A stretch of 64,000 bases of DNA, from NCBI RefSeq assembly GCF_963678635.1, contig NW_026971599.1, forward strand, positions 1-64,000, in the 5' to 3' direction. Position 1 is the first letter of the stretch, and every line of letters begins with the position of its first letter. This document shows positions 45,375 through 55,275 of the stretch, in pieces. Source of the DNA: Symsagittifera roscoffensis (taxonomy: Eukaryota; Xenacoelomorpha; Acoela; Convolutidae). The translations under genes and the position numbers were made by a program. The notes under the pieces are model-generated. The model was not told where the DNA came from and searched no databases. It saw only the letters and a program-made list of their open reading frames with translations.

Positions 45375-48300
45375 TTAAGGTTGTTTTTGAAATTCAACTT
45401 TCTTTAATTTTTTGGATTGTGGGATGAATACTTTATAATTTTTACGTGGTTGATTTCTAAGTCGTGAAGACTCTCTATGTTCTGATTTGTCGATTTGTTT
45501 TTGGGGTATTATTTGTTCTGTCATTTTTCTATTTTTTCTTTCTTTTTGAGATGTATTTTGATCGAGATTTTTTGTAATGTTTTTTGTGGTGTTTGATTTT
45601 GTATTTTGATTTCTGAGGTGAATATCATTTTGTTCCTTTGTTATGGTGTCCGTATGTGGGTTATTTTGAATAACTTTTAAACCTGTAAAAGAATATAATT
45701 GAGTTAGTTCGCGGAGTGCGTATTCTTTTGGATAATAAGGTAATATGTTATTTCGGTGTTGAACGATTTCTTTTTTATCTGAGTCGGTGATTTTATATGT
45801 GACATCAGTGGGTTTTGCAATTATTTGGTATGGTCCTTTACGAAGGGGTTGTAACTTTTTTGAAATTCCTTTTTGAGTATTAAAATTGGGTATTAAAACA
45901 AATGTTCCAATTTTTAAATCGGAGGCTGGTGTAAAGCGTGAATTTATTTGTTCATTAATATTTTGCCTTTGTAACAACTTTTTTGTTACCTTTTGGTAAA
46001 TTTCATTGTGTTTTTTATCTCTGTTTAAAATCCATTCGGTGTGTGTACCGGAGGCTAATTTAAGAATTTGTGGGTGATGAAAATGATCTTCATCGTGTGT
46101 ATGTAATGGTAGGTTATAACAAATTGAGTCTTTATTTGGTTGACAATAACCTTGTGCGTTTTTATGAGAGTTTGCTGTAAACATTATTGGTTTGCGTGGC
46201 TTTTGGTTAAAAACCATTTCATATGGTGACATTCCTAAAGTTGTCGTGATTTGTGAATTATATGCTAAGGGAAATAGTTTTACATCTGCTGACCATTCGG
46301 TATATCTTGTATCATTTCCATTGATGATACATCTGAGATATTCTTGTAATGAACGGTTCATACCTTCGACTAAGCCGTTTGTCCAAGGTGCGTGAGATGT
46401 ACGTGGTTTGTGTTTAATGTTATATAAATGACATAGTGTGATGATTTCATTATTTATGAATTCTGTACCGTTGTCTGTAACTAAAATTTCTGGTAGTCCG
46501 AATTTTGCTATCCAGTGTTCATAGAGTGTTGTGTAAGCGTAATAAGCGTTACAATGTGGTACTGGGTTAAGTGCTACATAATGTGTAAATGCGTCAACAA
46601 TTACCATAATGTAGGAGTTTCCTTCGGATGAAGGTGAAATTGGTCCTTTGGTATCAAATGAGATACGATGATTAAAGTACAAGCTTTGTCCTTTAAAATC
46701 TTGTTTTTGTGCTATTTGTTTTTGATTTGGGTAAGGTTTATTTAGTTGACATACTATACAGTCATTGCATAGTACTTTTATCCAAATTGGTGCATTTGGG
46801 AAATAAAAGTTTTGTATAAAATTTGAATATGTTTTTTCTGATCCAGAGTGTCCTTTTATATTTTGTGTATGTGAAATATTAAAAGCTATAAGAATCATAC
46901 TTAAAGGGAGACAGGGAACTGTAGATTCATTTAGTTTGTATTCTAGAAGGTCTGTGTTTTCGTTAATTGTTGTATTGTTGAATTTTCGAAAATATCTGAG
47001 GAGTGTTTTGTTTCCTAGAATAGTTGAATCTGCTTTGATAGGTTTAGTTTTATATTTGTGCCATGATTTCAGTTGTCGAATTACTGGGTCAAGGTTTTGA
47101 TATTGTTTCAGTGTTGAAATTGTAATTGTTTCTGTTGGGGGGAGAAAAATATTTTCGATTTCTAATTTAGATAAGGGTATTGTGTCAAGTGGGTCATGGA
47201 GGTCAAAAACTTGATTTATTGTGTATTTTGAATCGTTTGTTTGTGGTCCTGATAAGTTTATTTTATCAGTCAGATTTTCTTTTTCAATTAGTGGAAAATG
47301 GTCGTTTTTAGGCGGGTGTTGTTTTATTCTTTTTTGTTGGGTGTTGTTTTTTATCCATTGTGAATATGGGATTGGTTTAAAAGTTGATGTTCCAAGTAGA
47401 TCAACTTCATAGTGATTATTTTGACAATCTAGATAAAGTGGGAAATGTTGTAAATTATTTATTTGTGATTGTTCAACGTCAGTTTTTACTGCATATTTGC
47501 ATTCCAATCGGGGTGATGTTTCATTTTCTGCAAGGTAGAATTTTATGTTTTTGGGTATTTCAACTGTGGTTTTTCGTGTAAGTAATTCAGGTGGCGTATT
47601 TCGACTTAAAGTGTCTGGTAATGCAAGATTTTTTCCTGCGGTCCAAACTATATGTAAGTTTGGGAATTTCATTAAAATGAGTTGAAATCTATAAACTCGG
47701 TGGTTTGGATTAGACTTTTGTGTAAAAAGAAAGATGATTGGTTTATGGTCTGTGAATAGAACTGTGGGATGTTTTGATCCAAGTATCAGAAATTCATATT
47801 CTGTTAGTGTATATATTATGGCTGTACATTCTCTCATTAGAGTTGAGAGTCTTAGTTCTGCTTGAGTGAATAATCGGGAATTTGCTGATATGAGGTTCAT
47901 TTTATTTGTACTATTATGTGATTGTAATAATGCTGCGCCGATGCCAAAGTTCGAAGCATCGCACATTGCATAAAATGGTTGATTTGAATCTGGAATTGTG
48001 TTTGAAATTTGTTCAGTTAGAAGTTTTTTAATTTCTTCAAATCGTGCTTGATGTTCTATATTCCATTCAAAATTATTTTGTTGCCTAAGTATGTTATAGA
48101 ATGGTCGTAGATATAATTGCATTTTATAAACATATTTGCTTAAAAAGTTTAACATTCCAAGGAATTCTTGGATTTTCTTTTTATTTGTTGGTGGTTGGAG
48201 TTTTTGAATAGCGTCTATACGTGATTTCAATGGAGTGATTGTTTTTCTTTCTATATTATGCCCTAAGAATTTAACTTTTGTCAAAAAGAAGTGTGATTTA

Positions 48301-50069
48301 TCGGGGGCGGCCTTCAGATTTTCGTTCTGAAATATTTGGTGATATTGTTCTAAAACATTGAACATTTCCTCTTTTGTTTGTGATTGCATAAAAACATCGT
48401 CTAAATAGGTGATTGCGTTTTTCTTGAGTATTAGTGGTCGAAAAATTTTGCTCATAAAAGCTGAAAATGCTGCTGGTCCTATGGATATTCCATAGAATAA
48501 GCGGTTGAATTCGTATTGTTGATTTCCAATAACAAATTGTGTTAAGCGTCGTGATTGTTCATCTAATGGCATTTGATTATATGCACTATTCATATCGGCG
48601 GTGGTAAAGTATTTTCCGTTTATTTTTGTTAAAATAACTTGTATTGGTTCAATGGGCCAATTACATTTTGATTCATCTATGAGTGAATTGAGGTATCTAG
48701 CATCGAGAACAATTTTTAATGATTCTCCTTTGGCTAGAATGATAACAGGGTTGATAAATGTGTTGCCTTTTGGTTGTTCCTCTTTGTTTACTGGTGATAT
48801 AATGTTGTATTGTTCTAAAATGTCGAGTAATCTGTTCACTTTATCGTGTAAGTGAATTGGTACTTTACTTGCTCTTTGTTTTTTGAAAACTGCGTCTGGT
48901 TTTAATGGGAGATGTAGTGATGAGCTGATTTTGCCAACATCAAATTTGGATGTTGCATAGACTGATGAATATTTAATTAGCTGTTTTGCTAGTTTTTCAA
49001 ATTCGTCTTGTGTTATTTGTGAATGTTGGAAATTAAACATTGTTAAAAATTTCTGTTGATTCTCTGTGTAGTTACTTATGTTGAATGTAGGTTTGAAATA
49101 TGGGGTTTTTGTGAAATAATCCGTATTTCTGTTTTCGTTACTTATTATATTATTTATAGATAATTCTTCATTAAGGATTGTGGATTGGCAAATATCTAGT
49201 AATTGGAGTATATTTTTTACACGATATGCTTTTTCGTGTATTGGTAATATTGTAGCGTTGGTTTCGCAATAGCCTAAAAGTCCTAAAGGTAATGTTACTT
49301 GGTAAGGTGTATTGTTGTATACATGTAAGGAAACAATATCTGAATTCGAGTTTTTCAAATATTTTATTGATGAGATTGTGATTTTGAAAAACTTATGAAT
49401 AGGTTTGAATTCAAAATCTGACATATAAAATTTTTGTTTGTTTTGTTTTTTATCATATTGGTGAACTTGTTTGATTGAAAAATTATAGATGTTTCCTGAT
49501 AGTGGTTTCAAGTGTTTTCTTTGCTGGTTATATATTGGGTAAAATTTTGAAAAAAATGGTGGTTGTTTATTTAATCTTTGAAAAAATGTTAGGGATGTGT
49601 CTTTTGTTTTTGTATATTTATCTTTGATTAATATTTTACTATTCAAGATGTTGATTGTTGGTATATATTTAGAGATAAATGGTATTCCAATGATATTATG
49701 TTTAATATCAGTGATATGGAATATTTGTTTAAATGGTTTGGTTAAAATTTTGTTTTGCTCCATTGTTCTTGTGGGGAGAAGAAATAATTGAATTTTTCCG
49801 TAGTTTATTAATGTTGATCCTTGTGCTGTTGCTAGTTTGCTGGAGGTTTCAAGAGGTGTTAGCTTTGGGTGTAAGGTTTTTATTTCATTCCATGTGGGAA
49901 TGTTTATTATATTTGATTCTGCTCCTGAATCAATTAAAAAATCAATTTCAAGATCTGGTGGTTGAAATTCTTTGCTTTTTGGGCTTTCCAAAAGAAATGG
50001 TATTGTCCAAATTTTTTCTTTGGGTTGTTCTTTTTGTATTTTTGATAGATGTGATTTGTATTCAAACAT
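45375..50069 (-). CDS. pol: Gypsy Pol: protease, RT, RNase H, integrase (1564 aa)
   Basis: Intact. Aspartic protease with DSGA at residues 47-50 and a HNIIGIPF flap-side motif near 124-131. Reverse transcriptase about 385-610 with ADMNSAY (D492) and YLDD (555-558). RNase H about 695-825 with CDAS (D704), E747, TDHKP (D774) and LPDTLSR (D819). Integrase zinc domain with H1067/H1074 and C1104/C1107; catalytic core D1139, D1199 and E1235 with 35 residues between the last two. A GPY/F module has KGPYQII at 1411-1417, then a basic tail. It overlaps gag by 136 bases in the -1 frame; its own frame opens just five codons before its ATG, beside an A6 run. It is expressed by frameshifting or from its own ATG. 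All catalytic residues are present, so the enzyme set looks functional. Confidence 0.97.
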   Translation of the reverse strand: MFEYKSHLSKIQKEQPKEKIWTIPFLLESPKSKEFQPPDLEIDFLIDSGAESNIINIPTWNEIKTLHPKLTPLETSSKLATAQGSTLINYGKIQLFLLPTRTMEQNKILTKPFKQIFHITDIKHNIIGIPFISKYIPTINILNSKILIKDKYTKTKDTSLTFFQRLNKQPPFFSKFYPIYNQQRKHLKPLSGNIYNFSIKQVHQYDKKQNKQKFYMSDFEFKPIHKFFKITISSIKYLKNSNSDIVSLHVYNNTPYQVTLPLGLLGYCETNATILPIHEKAYRVKNILQLLDICQSTILNEELSINNIISNENRNTDYFTKTPYFKPTFNISNYTENQQKFLTMFNFQHSQITQDEFEKLAKQLIKYSSVYATSKFDVGKISSSLHLPLKPDAVFKKQRASKVPIHLHDKVNRLLDILEQYNIISPVNKEEQPKGNTFINPVIILAKGESLKIVLDARYLNSLIDESKCNWPIEPIQVILTKINGKYFTTADMNSAYNQMPLDEQSRRLTQFVIGNQQYEFNRLFYGISIGPAAFSAFMSKIFRPLILKKNAITYLDDVFMQSQTKEEMFNVLEQYHQIFQNENLKAAPDKSHFFLTKVKFLGHNIERKTITPLKSRIDAIQKLQPPTNKKKIQEFLGMLNFLSKYVYKMQLYLRPFYNILRQQNNFEWNIEHQARFEEIKKLLTEQISNTIPDSNQPFYAMCDASNFGIGAALLQSHNSTNKMNLISANSRLFTQAELRLSTLMRECTAIIYTLTEYEFLILGSKHPTVLFTDHKPIIFLFTQKSNPNHRVYRFQLILMKFPNLHIVWTAGKNLALPDTLSRNTPPELLTRKTTVEIPKNIKFYLAENETSPRLECKYAVKTDVEQSQINNLQHFPLYLDCQNNHYEVDLLGTSTFKPIPYSQWIKNNTQQKRIKQHPPKNDHFPLIEKENLTDKINLSGPQTNDSKYTINQVFDLHDPLDTIPLSKLEIENIFLPPTETITISTLKQYQNLDPVIRQLKSWHKYKTKPIKADSTILGNKTLLRYFRKFNNTTINENTDLLEYKLNESTVPCLPLSMILIAFNISHTQNIKGHSGSEKTYSNFIQNFYFPNAPIWIKVLCNDCIVCQLNKPYPNQKQIAQKQDFKGQSLYFNHRISFDTKGPISPSSEGNSYIMVIVDAFTHYVALNPVPHCNAYYAYTTLYEHWIAKFGLPEILVTDNGTEFINNEIITLCHLYNIKHKPRTSHAPWTNGLVEGMNRSLQEYLRCIINGNDTRYTEWSADVKLFPLAYNSQITTTLGMSPYEMVFNQKPRKPIMFTANSHKNAQGYCQPNKDSICYNLPLHTHDEDHFHHPQILKLASGTHTEWILNRDKKHNEIYQKVTKKLLQRQNINEQINSRFTPASDLKIGTFVLIPNFNTQKGISKKLQPLRKGPYQIIAKPTDVTYKITDSDKKEIVQHRNNILPYYPKEYALRELTQLYSFTGLKVIQNNPHTDTITKEQNDIHLRNQNTKSNTTKNITKNLDQNTSQKERKNRKMTEQIIPQKQIDKSEHRESSRLRNQPRKNYKVFIPQSKKLKKVEFQKQP

Positions 50070-53000
50070 TTTGTTTTTTCTTTCTCATTGGGTTGGTTTG
50101 TAGTGTTAATTTCATTAGTCTTTTGTGTCGTCGGTGTGGAATGGACGGGTTCAATATAATAATTGTGAAGGAGTTCTGATTGATTCTCATATATGTGTGA
50201 TGAAAAAGGTTCTTCATATATAACAGGTTCAGAGTCGTTTTCGACTTTTATCATGTTGATGGAGAGAGTGTTTTCTGCATCGCTTTCTGAATCTGATGAT
50301 TCACAGTTTATTTGGTTGAGTTGTAACGTATCAGTTACTGTGTCATCAATACCTGGAGGGTCTGATGTTGTTTCTGGATTAGATTGTACTTGATTAATAT
50401 GTCTTTGATGTTTAGGTGTACTACTTCTGTGGCGATTATTAGAATTATTATAGTTATTATTATTCCGGTGTGGTGATTGGGAATAATTTCTATAACGATT
50501 ATTATAACTTGAATGTCGATTTTGTGAATTATTTCGCGATCTGTTTTGGTAATTATTGTTTGGTCTGTTATAGTTCGATCTATTATATGAGTTATTCCTT
50601 GATTGATTGTTCGGGTAATTCTGGTTTCGGTTGTTTGAATAACTTCTATTCCGATTATTTGAGTAGTTTCTATTCCTATTGTATGATGAATTTCGTGATT
50701 GATTGTTTGGATAATAACTATTTCTTGATTGGGAATTAGATCTAGAAACAAATCGTTGTGTATTTGAATGTGATCTGGAGTAGTTATTTCGACTATTTGG
50801 TCTATTGTAGTGATGTTGTGATGAATTATGCGTGTTTCTTCGTTCTGGTGATCTTCCTCTATAACTTGAGTTATATGGTGATTGATTTCTTGTATAATTT
50901 GTATTGTTCGGGAGTGGTTTTCCTGAACTGTTGTTGCTGTAGACTGTTTTGTTCGGTAGATTTTGATCTTTTTTCATGTATTGATAGAATGATTTATTTG
51001 GTTCTTTATATTTTTGAGGTTTATTTTGATTGTCTTGCTGTTTTTGTCTACATTCAGAAATACTATGTCCGTATCGTCGGCAATAATTACACCATTTTTT
51101 GAAAGATGGTTTGCCTTTAAAGTTTGGGTGTTTTTCGTAAATATTGAGTATTTCAGTGATTTTTTCAACGAGATCTGTATCTGATTCTTGTATATTATTT
51201 ATATTTGTGGAAGCTGTTTCAATTCTGTTAACGTATTGTAATTTCAGATTTTCCGTTTCTTCGAGTTTCATTGTGATTTCTGCTTGTTCTAGTTTGTCTA
51301 CTAGTTTTCGAAAATCTAAATCGGGTTCTCGAATTGACGAAGGATGGGATGCTCTCTTTTTTATTGCTATTTTCCTTAATTGTGGTGTTAAGGTCATCAT
51401 TAAGATTTCTGTCATCTTTGTGTTTTTATAATCATGTGTATTTAATGAATATGCTTTTCGAACTAGTGTTTCGATTCGTACTGCTAATTGCTTGATGGTT
51501 TCGTTTGGTAATCTGCGAATTTCATTACATAAAACTCTTTGTTGTTGTTTGTTTCTTTCGGAGTCAAACATTTTTGAGAATTCTTGTGTAAATCTTTTCC
51601 AATTTGATTTTATTTCTATAGGCAATACTGAAAACCAATTTTGGGCTGCGCCATCTAGAGTTGTTTGTATTAACGCTGTGCGTCGATGTATCCAGTTTTG
51701 ATGTAGTGGCGTATTAATTGGTTCAGGTCCTATATTTAAAATCAAATTTGCTGTGACTGCATTTAAATAGTCTTCTACAGAATATTCAGGGTCTGTTCCT
51801 GTGAATACCATTAAAGGTTTATTTGATGTTATTGATGATCCACCCATAAGGTATGGATTCATCGTCATTTGTAATGATTCTGCTGCATTTGGCATTTGAG
51901 AAAAATTTGAGAGTTGATTTCTTGTTATTTCGTGTTGTTGAAGATAATATGGGAGTGGTATTTCATTTTGCATTTGTGCTGGTTGGTACGAGTTTGCAAT
52001 CATTGGGTTTTGTTGCTGAATTGGTTGAAAAGATTTATTAATTGGGTTTTGTTGTTGAATTGGTTGTTGAATTTGTGTATCTATTGGTTGTGGAGAAAAA
52101 ATTCTATGATATGTATGTGGTTTCTGTATTCCTTGTCCACGATATTCTTGATTATTGGGTGTAAATATATCTGTTTGTAGGAAATCATCATCTGAGGATA
52201 AGTAATCCATTTGATAAGATGTTTGTTTTTTATTTTTATTTTGTTGAAAAAATGGATAGTTTTCACTACGATCCTGTGGAGGATGTAAATTTGTGTGGAA
52301 ATTTACTGAATTAGGTGGTGCCATTGGGTTATCCCAGTTTTGAGATCTTGTATAATTACTAAAAATTTTTCGTGGTTGATAATTTGTTTTTGATGTGAAC
52401 GTTTTGCGTGTTTTGCGTGTTTTTGGCGGTATTGTCATGGGTCTGTATGTTTGGTAATCCATGTGTGAATATTTTGGGGCAACCGAAGGTTTAACGGTTG
52501 ATTGTAATGTTACCTGTGTTTGTGAAGAATTTGTATTTCTTGGTGTTGTTAAGTTTGGACGTATTGGTGAAATACTTTGTTGTGTAGTTGTTGTGTGTAC
52601 GATTTCTTCATTTATGAAGTGTGATGGTGTCTGGATATCTTGTTGAGTAAGATTCCTAGTTCCATTGAGGTTTTCATTGTGTATGACTGTAGAGTTTAAA
52701 CTATTATTTTGCATATCGGGTAAAAATGTATTATAGTTTAATGGTGTTGCATCAATGGTTAATGGTATTACTCGTACATAATCTCTTACATAAGATATCG
52801 TACTTATTGCTTGACTTGAGATTGATTGTGGGAAGTTTATGAATGCGGGATGAGACCATTCGGGGTCCCAAACATAGTCTGATTGTTCTGTGATGGCAGT
52901 ATCATCGTTAGAGTTTTGGGGTCTAAAGTTTTTTCTTGCTTGTGAAATTAAATCAATATTATGTGTGAAATAATCTATTATGAACCATGCCAAGATTTTT

Positions 53001-53584
53001 TGTAAGTCGTGTTTTGTATGTTGTGAAACTTCATCTTTCGTGAAATTTTCTTTAATTATATTTAGAAAACTAGAGAGTAGTGTGATTTCATGTCGTACTC
53101 TTATATGTTTAGATGTTTCTGTTGGTGGGACATTTGGTATCTGGATTTCGTTTTCTAATATCGAGATGTAACTATATATTATCGCAAAAACTTCATTGGT
53201 GAATATGGAGTTTGCTCTTTGTGAGTTATTATATTGGATGCTTTTTATATATTCTGAGAATATTTTTGAGAATTCTAAATCAAGGTCGTCTGTTTGAATT
53301 ATATATTTACTGTGATTCTGGTTTGGTGAGCTGAATTCTATGGAGTAGATTCCGTATTGTTGTGTTAGGTTACATATATCTTTTAGATAGTGATCGATAA
53401 TTTGTCTTTTGATTTTTACATCTGGTAACTCTGTTTTACATGGACTGATTCCGGGTTCAAACAAATTTAAGAGTAAATTTTTGCAGAATATATGCTGTCC
53501 TCTATCAGTGGTTGCGTCTACGATAAAGGGGAAAATATCATCATCATCTGGACTTTCTTCACCTGGGGTGTGCGTTGAGCTCAT
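49934..53584 (-). CDS. gag: Gypsy Gag, unusually long (1216 aa)
   Basis: The start ATG has A at -3. Residues 1-290 form an ordered, helical-looking N-terminal region of unknown type. Residues 290-580 are glutamine/proline/asparagine-rich. A Gag capsid-like domain lies at about 590-790 (FTGTDPEYSVEDYLNAV, ALIQTTLDGAAQNWFSVLP, RFTQEFSKMF). A CCHC knuckle C832-C835-H840-C845 (CNYCRRYGHSISEC) binds the RNA. Residues 870-1060 are an RN/SR/YN-rich low-complexity tract with many SRN and YNNR repeats, followed by an acidic patch. Typical Gypsy Gags have 300-500 residues, so the N-terminal 580 residues and the RN-rich tail are additions. Seven codons from the start lies CAG|GTGAAG, a possible splice donor (after 53563). 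The gene ends inside pol. Confidence 0.95.
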   Translation of the reverse strand: MSSTHTPGEESPDDDDIFPFIVDATTDRGQHIFCKNLLLNLFEPGISPCKTELPDVKIKRQIIDHYLKDICNLTQQYGIYSIEFSSPNQNHSKYIIQTDDLDLEFSKIFSEYIKSIQYNNSQRANSIFTNEVFAIIYSYISILENEIQIPNVPPTETSKHIRVRHEITLLSSFLNIIKENFTKDEVSQHTKHDLQKILAWFIIDYFTHNIDLISQARKNFRPQNSNDDTAITEQSDYVWDPEWSHPAFINFPQSISSQAISTISYVRDYVRVIPLTIDATPLNYNTFLPDMQNNSLNSTVIHNENLNGTRNLTQQDIQTPSHFINEEIVHTTTTQQSISPIRPNLTTPRNTNSSQTQVTLQSTVKPSVAPKYSHMDYQTYRPMTIPPKTRKTRKTFTSKTNYQPRKIFSNYTRSQNWDNPMAPPNSVNFHTNLHPPQDRSENYPFFQQNKNKKQTSYQMDYLSSDDDFLQTDIFTPNNQEYRGQGIQKPHTYHRIFSPQPIDTQIQQPIQQQNPINKSFQPIQQQNPMIANSYQPAQMQNEIPLPYYLQQHEITRNQLSNFSQMPNAAESLQMTMNPYLMGGSSITSNKPLMVFTGTDPEYSVEDYLNAVTANLILNIGPEPINTPLHQNWIHRRTALIQTTLDGAAQNWFSVLPIEIKSNWKRFTQEFSKMFDSERNKQQQRVLCNEIRRLPNETIKQLAVRIETLVRKAYSLNTHDYKNTKMTEILMMTLTPQLRKIAIKKRASHPSSIREPDLDFRKLVDKLEQAEITMKLEETENLKLQYVNRIETASTNINNIQESDTDLVEKITEILNIYEKHPNFKGKPSFKKWCNYCRRYGHSISECRQKQQDNQNKPQKYKEPNKSFYQYMKKDQNLPNKTVYSNNSSGKPLPNNTNYTRNQSPYNSSYRGRSPERRNTHNSSQHHYNRPNSRNNYSRSHSNTQRFVSRSNSQSRNSYYPNNQSRNSSYNRNRNYSNNRNRSYSNNRNQNYPNNQSRNNSYNRSNYNRPNNNYQNRSRNNSQNRHSSYNNRYRNYSQSPHRNNNNYNNSNNRHRSSTPKHQRHINQVQSNPETTSDPPGIDDTVTDTLQLNQINCESSDSESDAENTLSINMIKVENDSEPVIYEEPFSSHIYENQSELLHNYYIEPVHSTPTTQKTNEINTTNQPNEKEKTKCLNTNHIYQKYKKNNPKKKFGQYHFFWKAQKAKNFNHQILKLIF

Positions 53585-55263
53585 TTTTTCGTTCGATGAC
53601 TGTTAATATGTAATTATCAATGTGTCTAATTGGTTGATTCCAATTGTATAAATGTACTGGTTTGTGTTTATACTGCTTTTTTATTCTTCTTTTTCCTCTT
53701 TTTGATGAATTTGAAGTTGTTTCTGAGTCAGAGAAATATAATTGATCGTGAATTGGGCAATTTTTATCTATTGATTCTTTTAGTTTATAAAGTTCGTCTA
53801 AACTGTTGGTTTCTGATTCTTAAAATGCGTTTCGATTTTTTGAAAATCTTTTTCGTGTTATTTGTCTTTGTTTAGTTAGTATTTTTCTCTTTAATGTTTG
53901 TCGTTTTGTTCTAATGTATCCAACTGTTTGTGTATGAGGTGTGATTACAAGGTCGTATTTTTTGTTATTTATTTCACAATTGTGTAAAACGATTGTTTGT
54001 TTATTTCCTAGGTTTTTAAATGACATAAGGTTTAGGATGACGGATGCAAAAGGTTGTTAAATGATTTCTATTTGCTTAAACTGTTAGTCCTTACGATTTT
54101 TTTGTTAGCCTAACCTGGGTCTATTTGTTCAGGGTTGGGGAGGAAAGTATATCGATTCCGAAGAATGATTTTATACTTTCTCGTGGCTAGTATAAGCTAA
54201 GGTGTTAACTTACTTAATCTTACTTAAGGGTAGTGATTGTGTTCAGGGTTGGAGAATAGTAAATCGATCCACAAGGTTCAGGTATAATTAGAACGCGAGT
54301 AGTTCGTTAGATACTATTTTAAACTTACTAAGTTTAAGATTTATCCTGGGTCTGGTAAGAGGGGGGATCAAGTGAAGGATGAATAACCGAAGTTCTTCAC
54401 TGTTTATCCTAATTTGAATGATTAGTTTTGTTCAAAAATTTCTATTAGTCCTGGGTTTTTAGAAAGGGTTGGATAGTGAATCGACGTTTGAGGTCGTTAG
54501 ACACTCGTTTAAGTGGGTGGGGGAGAACAAAGTTGTTCTTTTTGATCCAAGGATAGGCCTTGATGATCAATTTGTAAATTTAATTAAATAGAAAATGATT
54601 TAAGATCCAAGGATAAGCCTTGATGATCTGATTTTAAAATTAAGTGAATTTAAGTTTAAAATGTTTTAAATTTGTGTAAGGAATAGATTTAGTATTTTTA
54701 TGATGTTAGTGAGCTTATGATTGCTGTTATGTTTAGGCGATGAAGCTGGAACAACAGGATGATTTATAATTACTAATCATTTATTGTCATGCTACCAATT
54801 TTTATTTTTATTTTTCAATAAATATTTTTCAAACATGTTTTGTATATTACTGCAGAATTTTGGAAAACGATCTGAGATCTTTTTATCAATCGTTATTGTA
54901 TATTAATAATTTTGTTTAGCGCCTGAAATGATTTTGAAGATTGACTTCAAAATTTTATGTTTGCAAATGAAAATCTAAATTCATTGCTAGTAGTATTCTA
55001 AATACAAAAGTTTGTTCTGGCTTTTGCCGAACTATCATATAACTATATGGTAAGTTTCTGCTTTGTCGTATGTCGTCTCTGGTTCGAGGTCTTCTTCCAA
55101 TTCCGGGTAGTTCTGTTATCGTTCGGAATATTGGCTCTGATCTATTGAGTCGTAGAGACATTTCGATTAAATTATTGTCGTATAACATTTTGTAAATGTT
55201 TTGTCTAATTTCTAATCTATTATTGGTTAATGCTAAGCTATTAAGGTCTTGTTCGAGACTTAT
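53585..55263 (-). other. Gypsy 5' leader with repeats and splice-donor words
   Basis: About 1.7 kb before gag. A degenerate motif (on the plus strand AGGGTTGG followed by AATCGA or ATCGA) recurs near 54132, 54244 and 54467, and GATCCAAGGATAAGCCTTGATGATC recurs at 54544 and 54604. On the sense strand GTAAG words lie at about 54335-54330, 54227-54222 and 54214-54208 and could be splice donors. Short frames exist (54955-55188, 53820-54026). This is where packaging and subgenomic splicing signals would be expected. Confidence 0.6.
54955..55188 (-). CDS. Possible leader ORF, 77 aa
   Basis: The first ATG after the 5' LTR, 88 bases inside, opens a 77-codon frame rich in arginine (SLRLNRSEPIFRTITELPGI and beyond). 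It would be the first frame met by scanning ribosomes and might attenuate gag. Nothing else supports it and AT-rich DNA gives such frames by chance. Confidence 0.25.
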   Translation of the reverse strand: MLYDNNLIEMSLRLNRSEPIFRTITELPGIGRRPRTRDDIRQSRNLPYSYMIVRQKPEQTFVFRILLAMNLDFHLQT

Positions 55264-55273
55264 GGTCGCACCA
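55264..55273 (-). promoter_or_regulatory. Gypsy primer-binding site (tRNA not identified)
   Basis: Two bases inside the 5' LTR the sense strand reads TGGTGCGACC, starting with the TGG required to pair with a tRNA CCA end. I cannot name the tRNA from memory. Confidence 0.6.
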
Positions 55274-55275
55274 GA

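Noticed and set aside
50335..50751. 138-codon isoleucine-rich minus-strand frame inside gag
   Set aside because: An out-of-frame reading of the RN-rich repeat tract of Gag, where repeats suppress stops.
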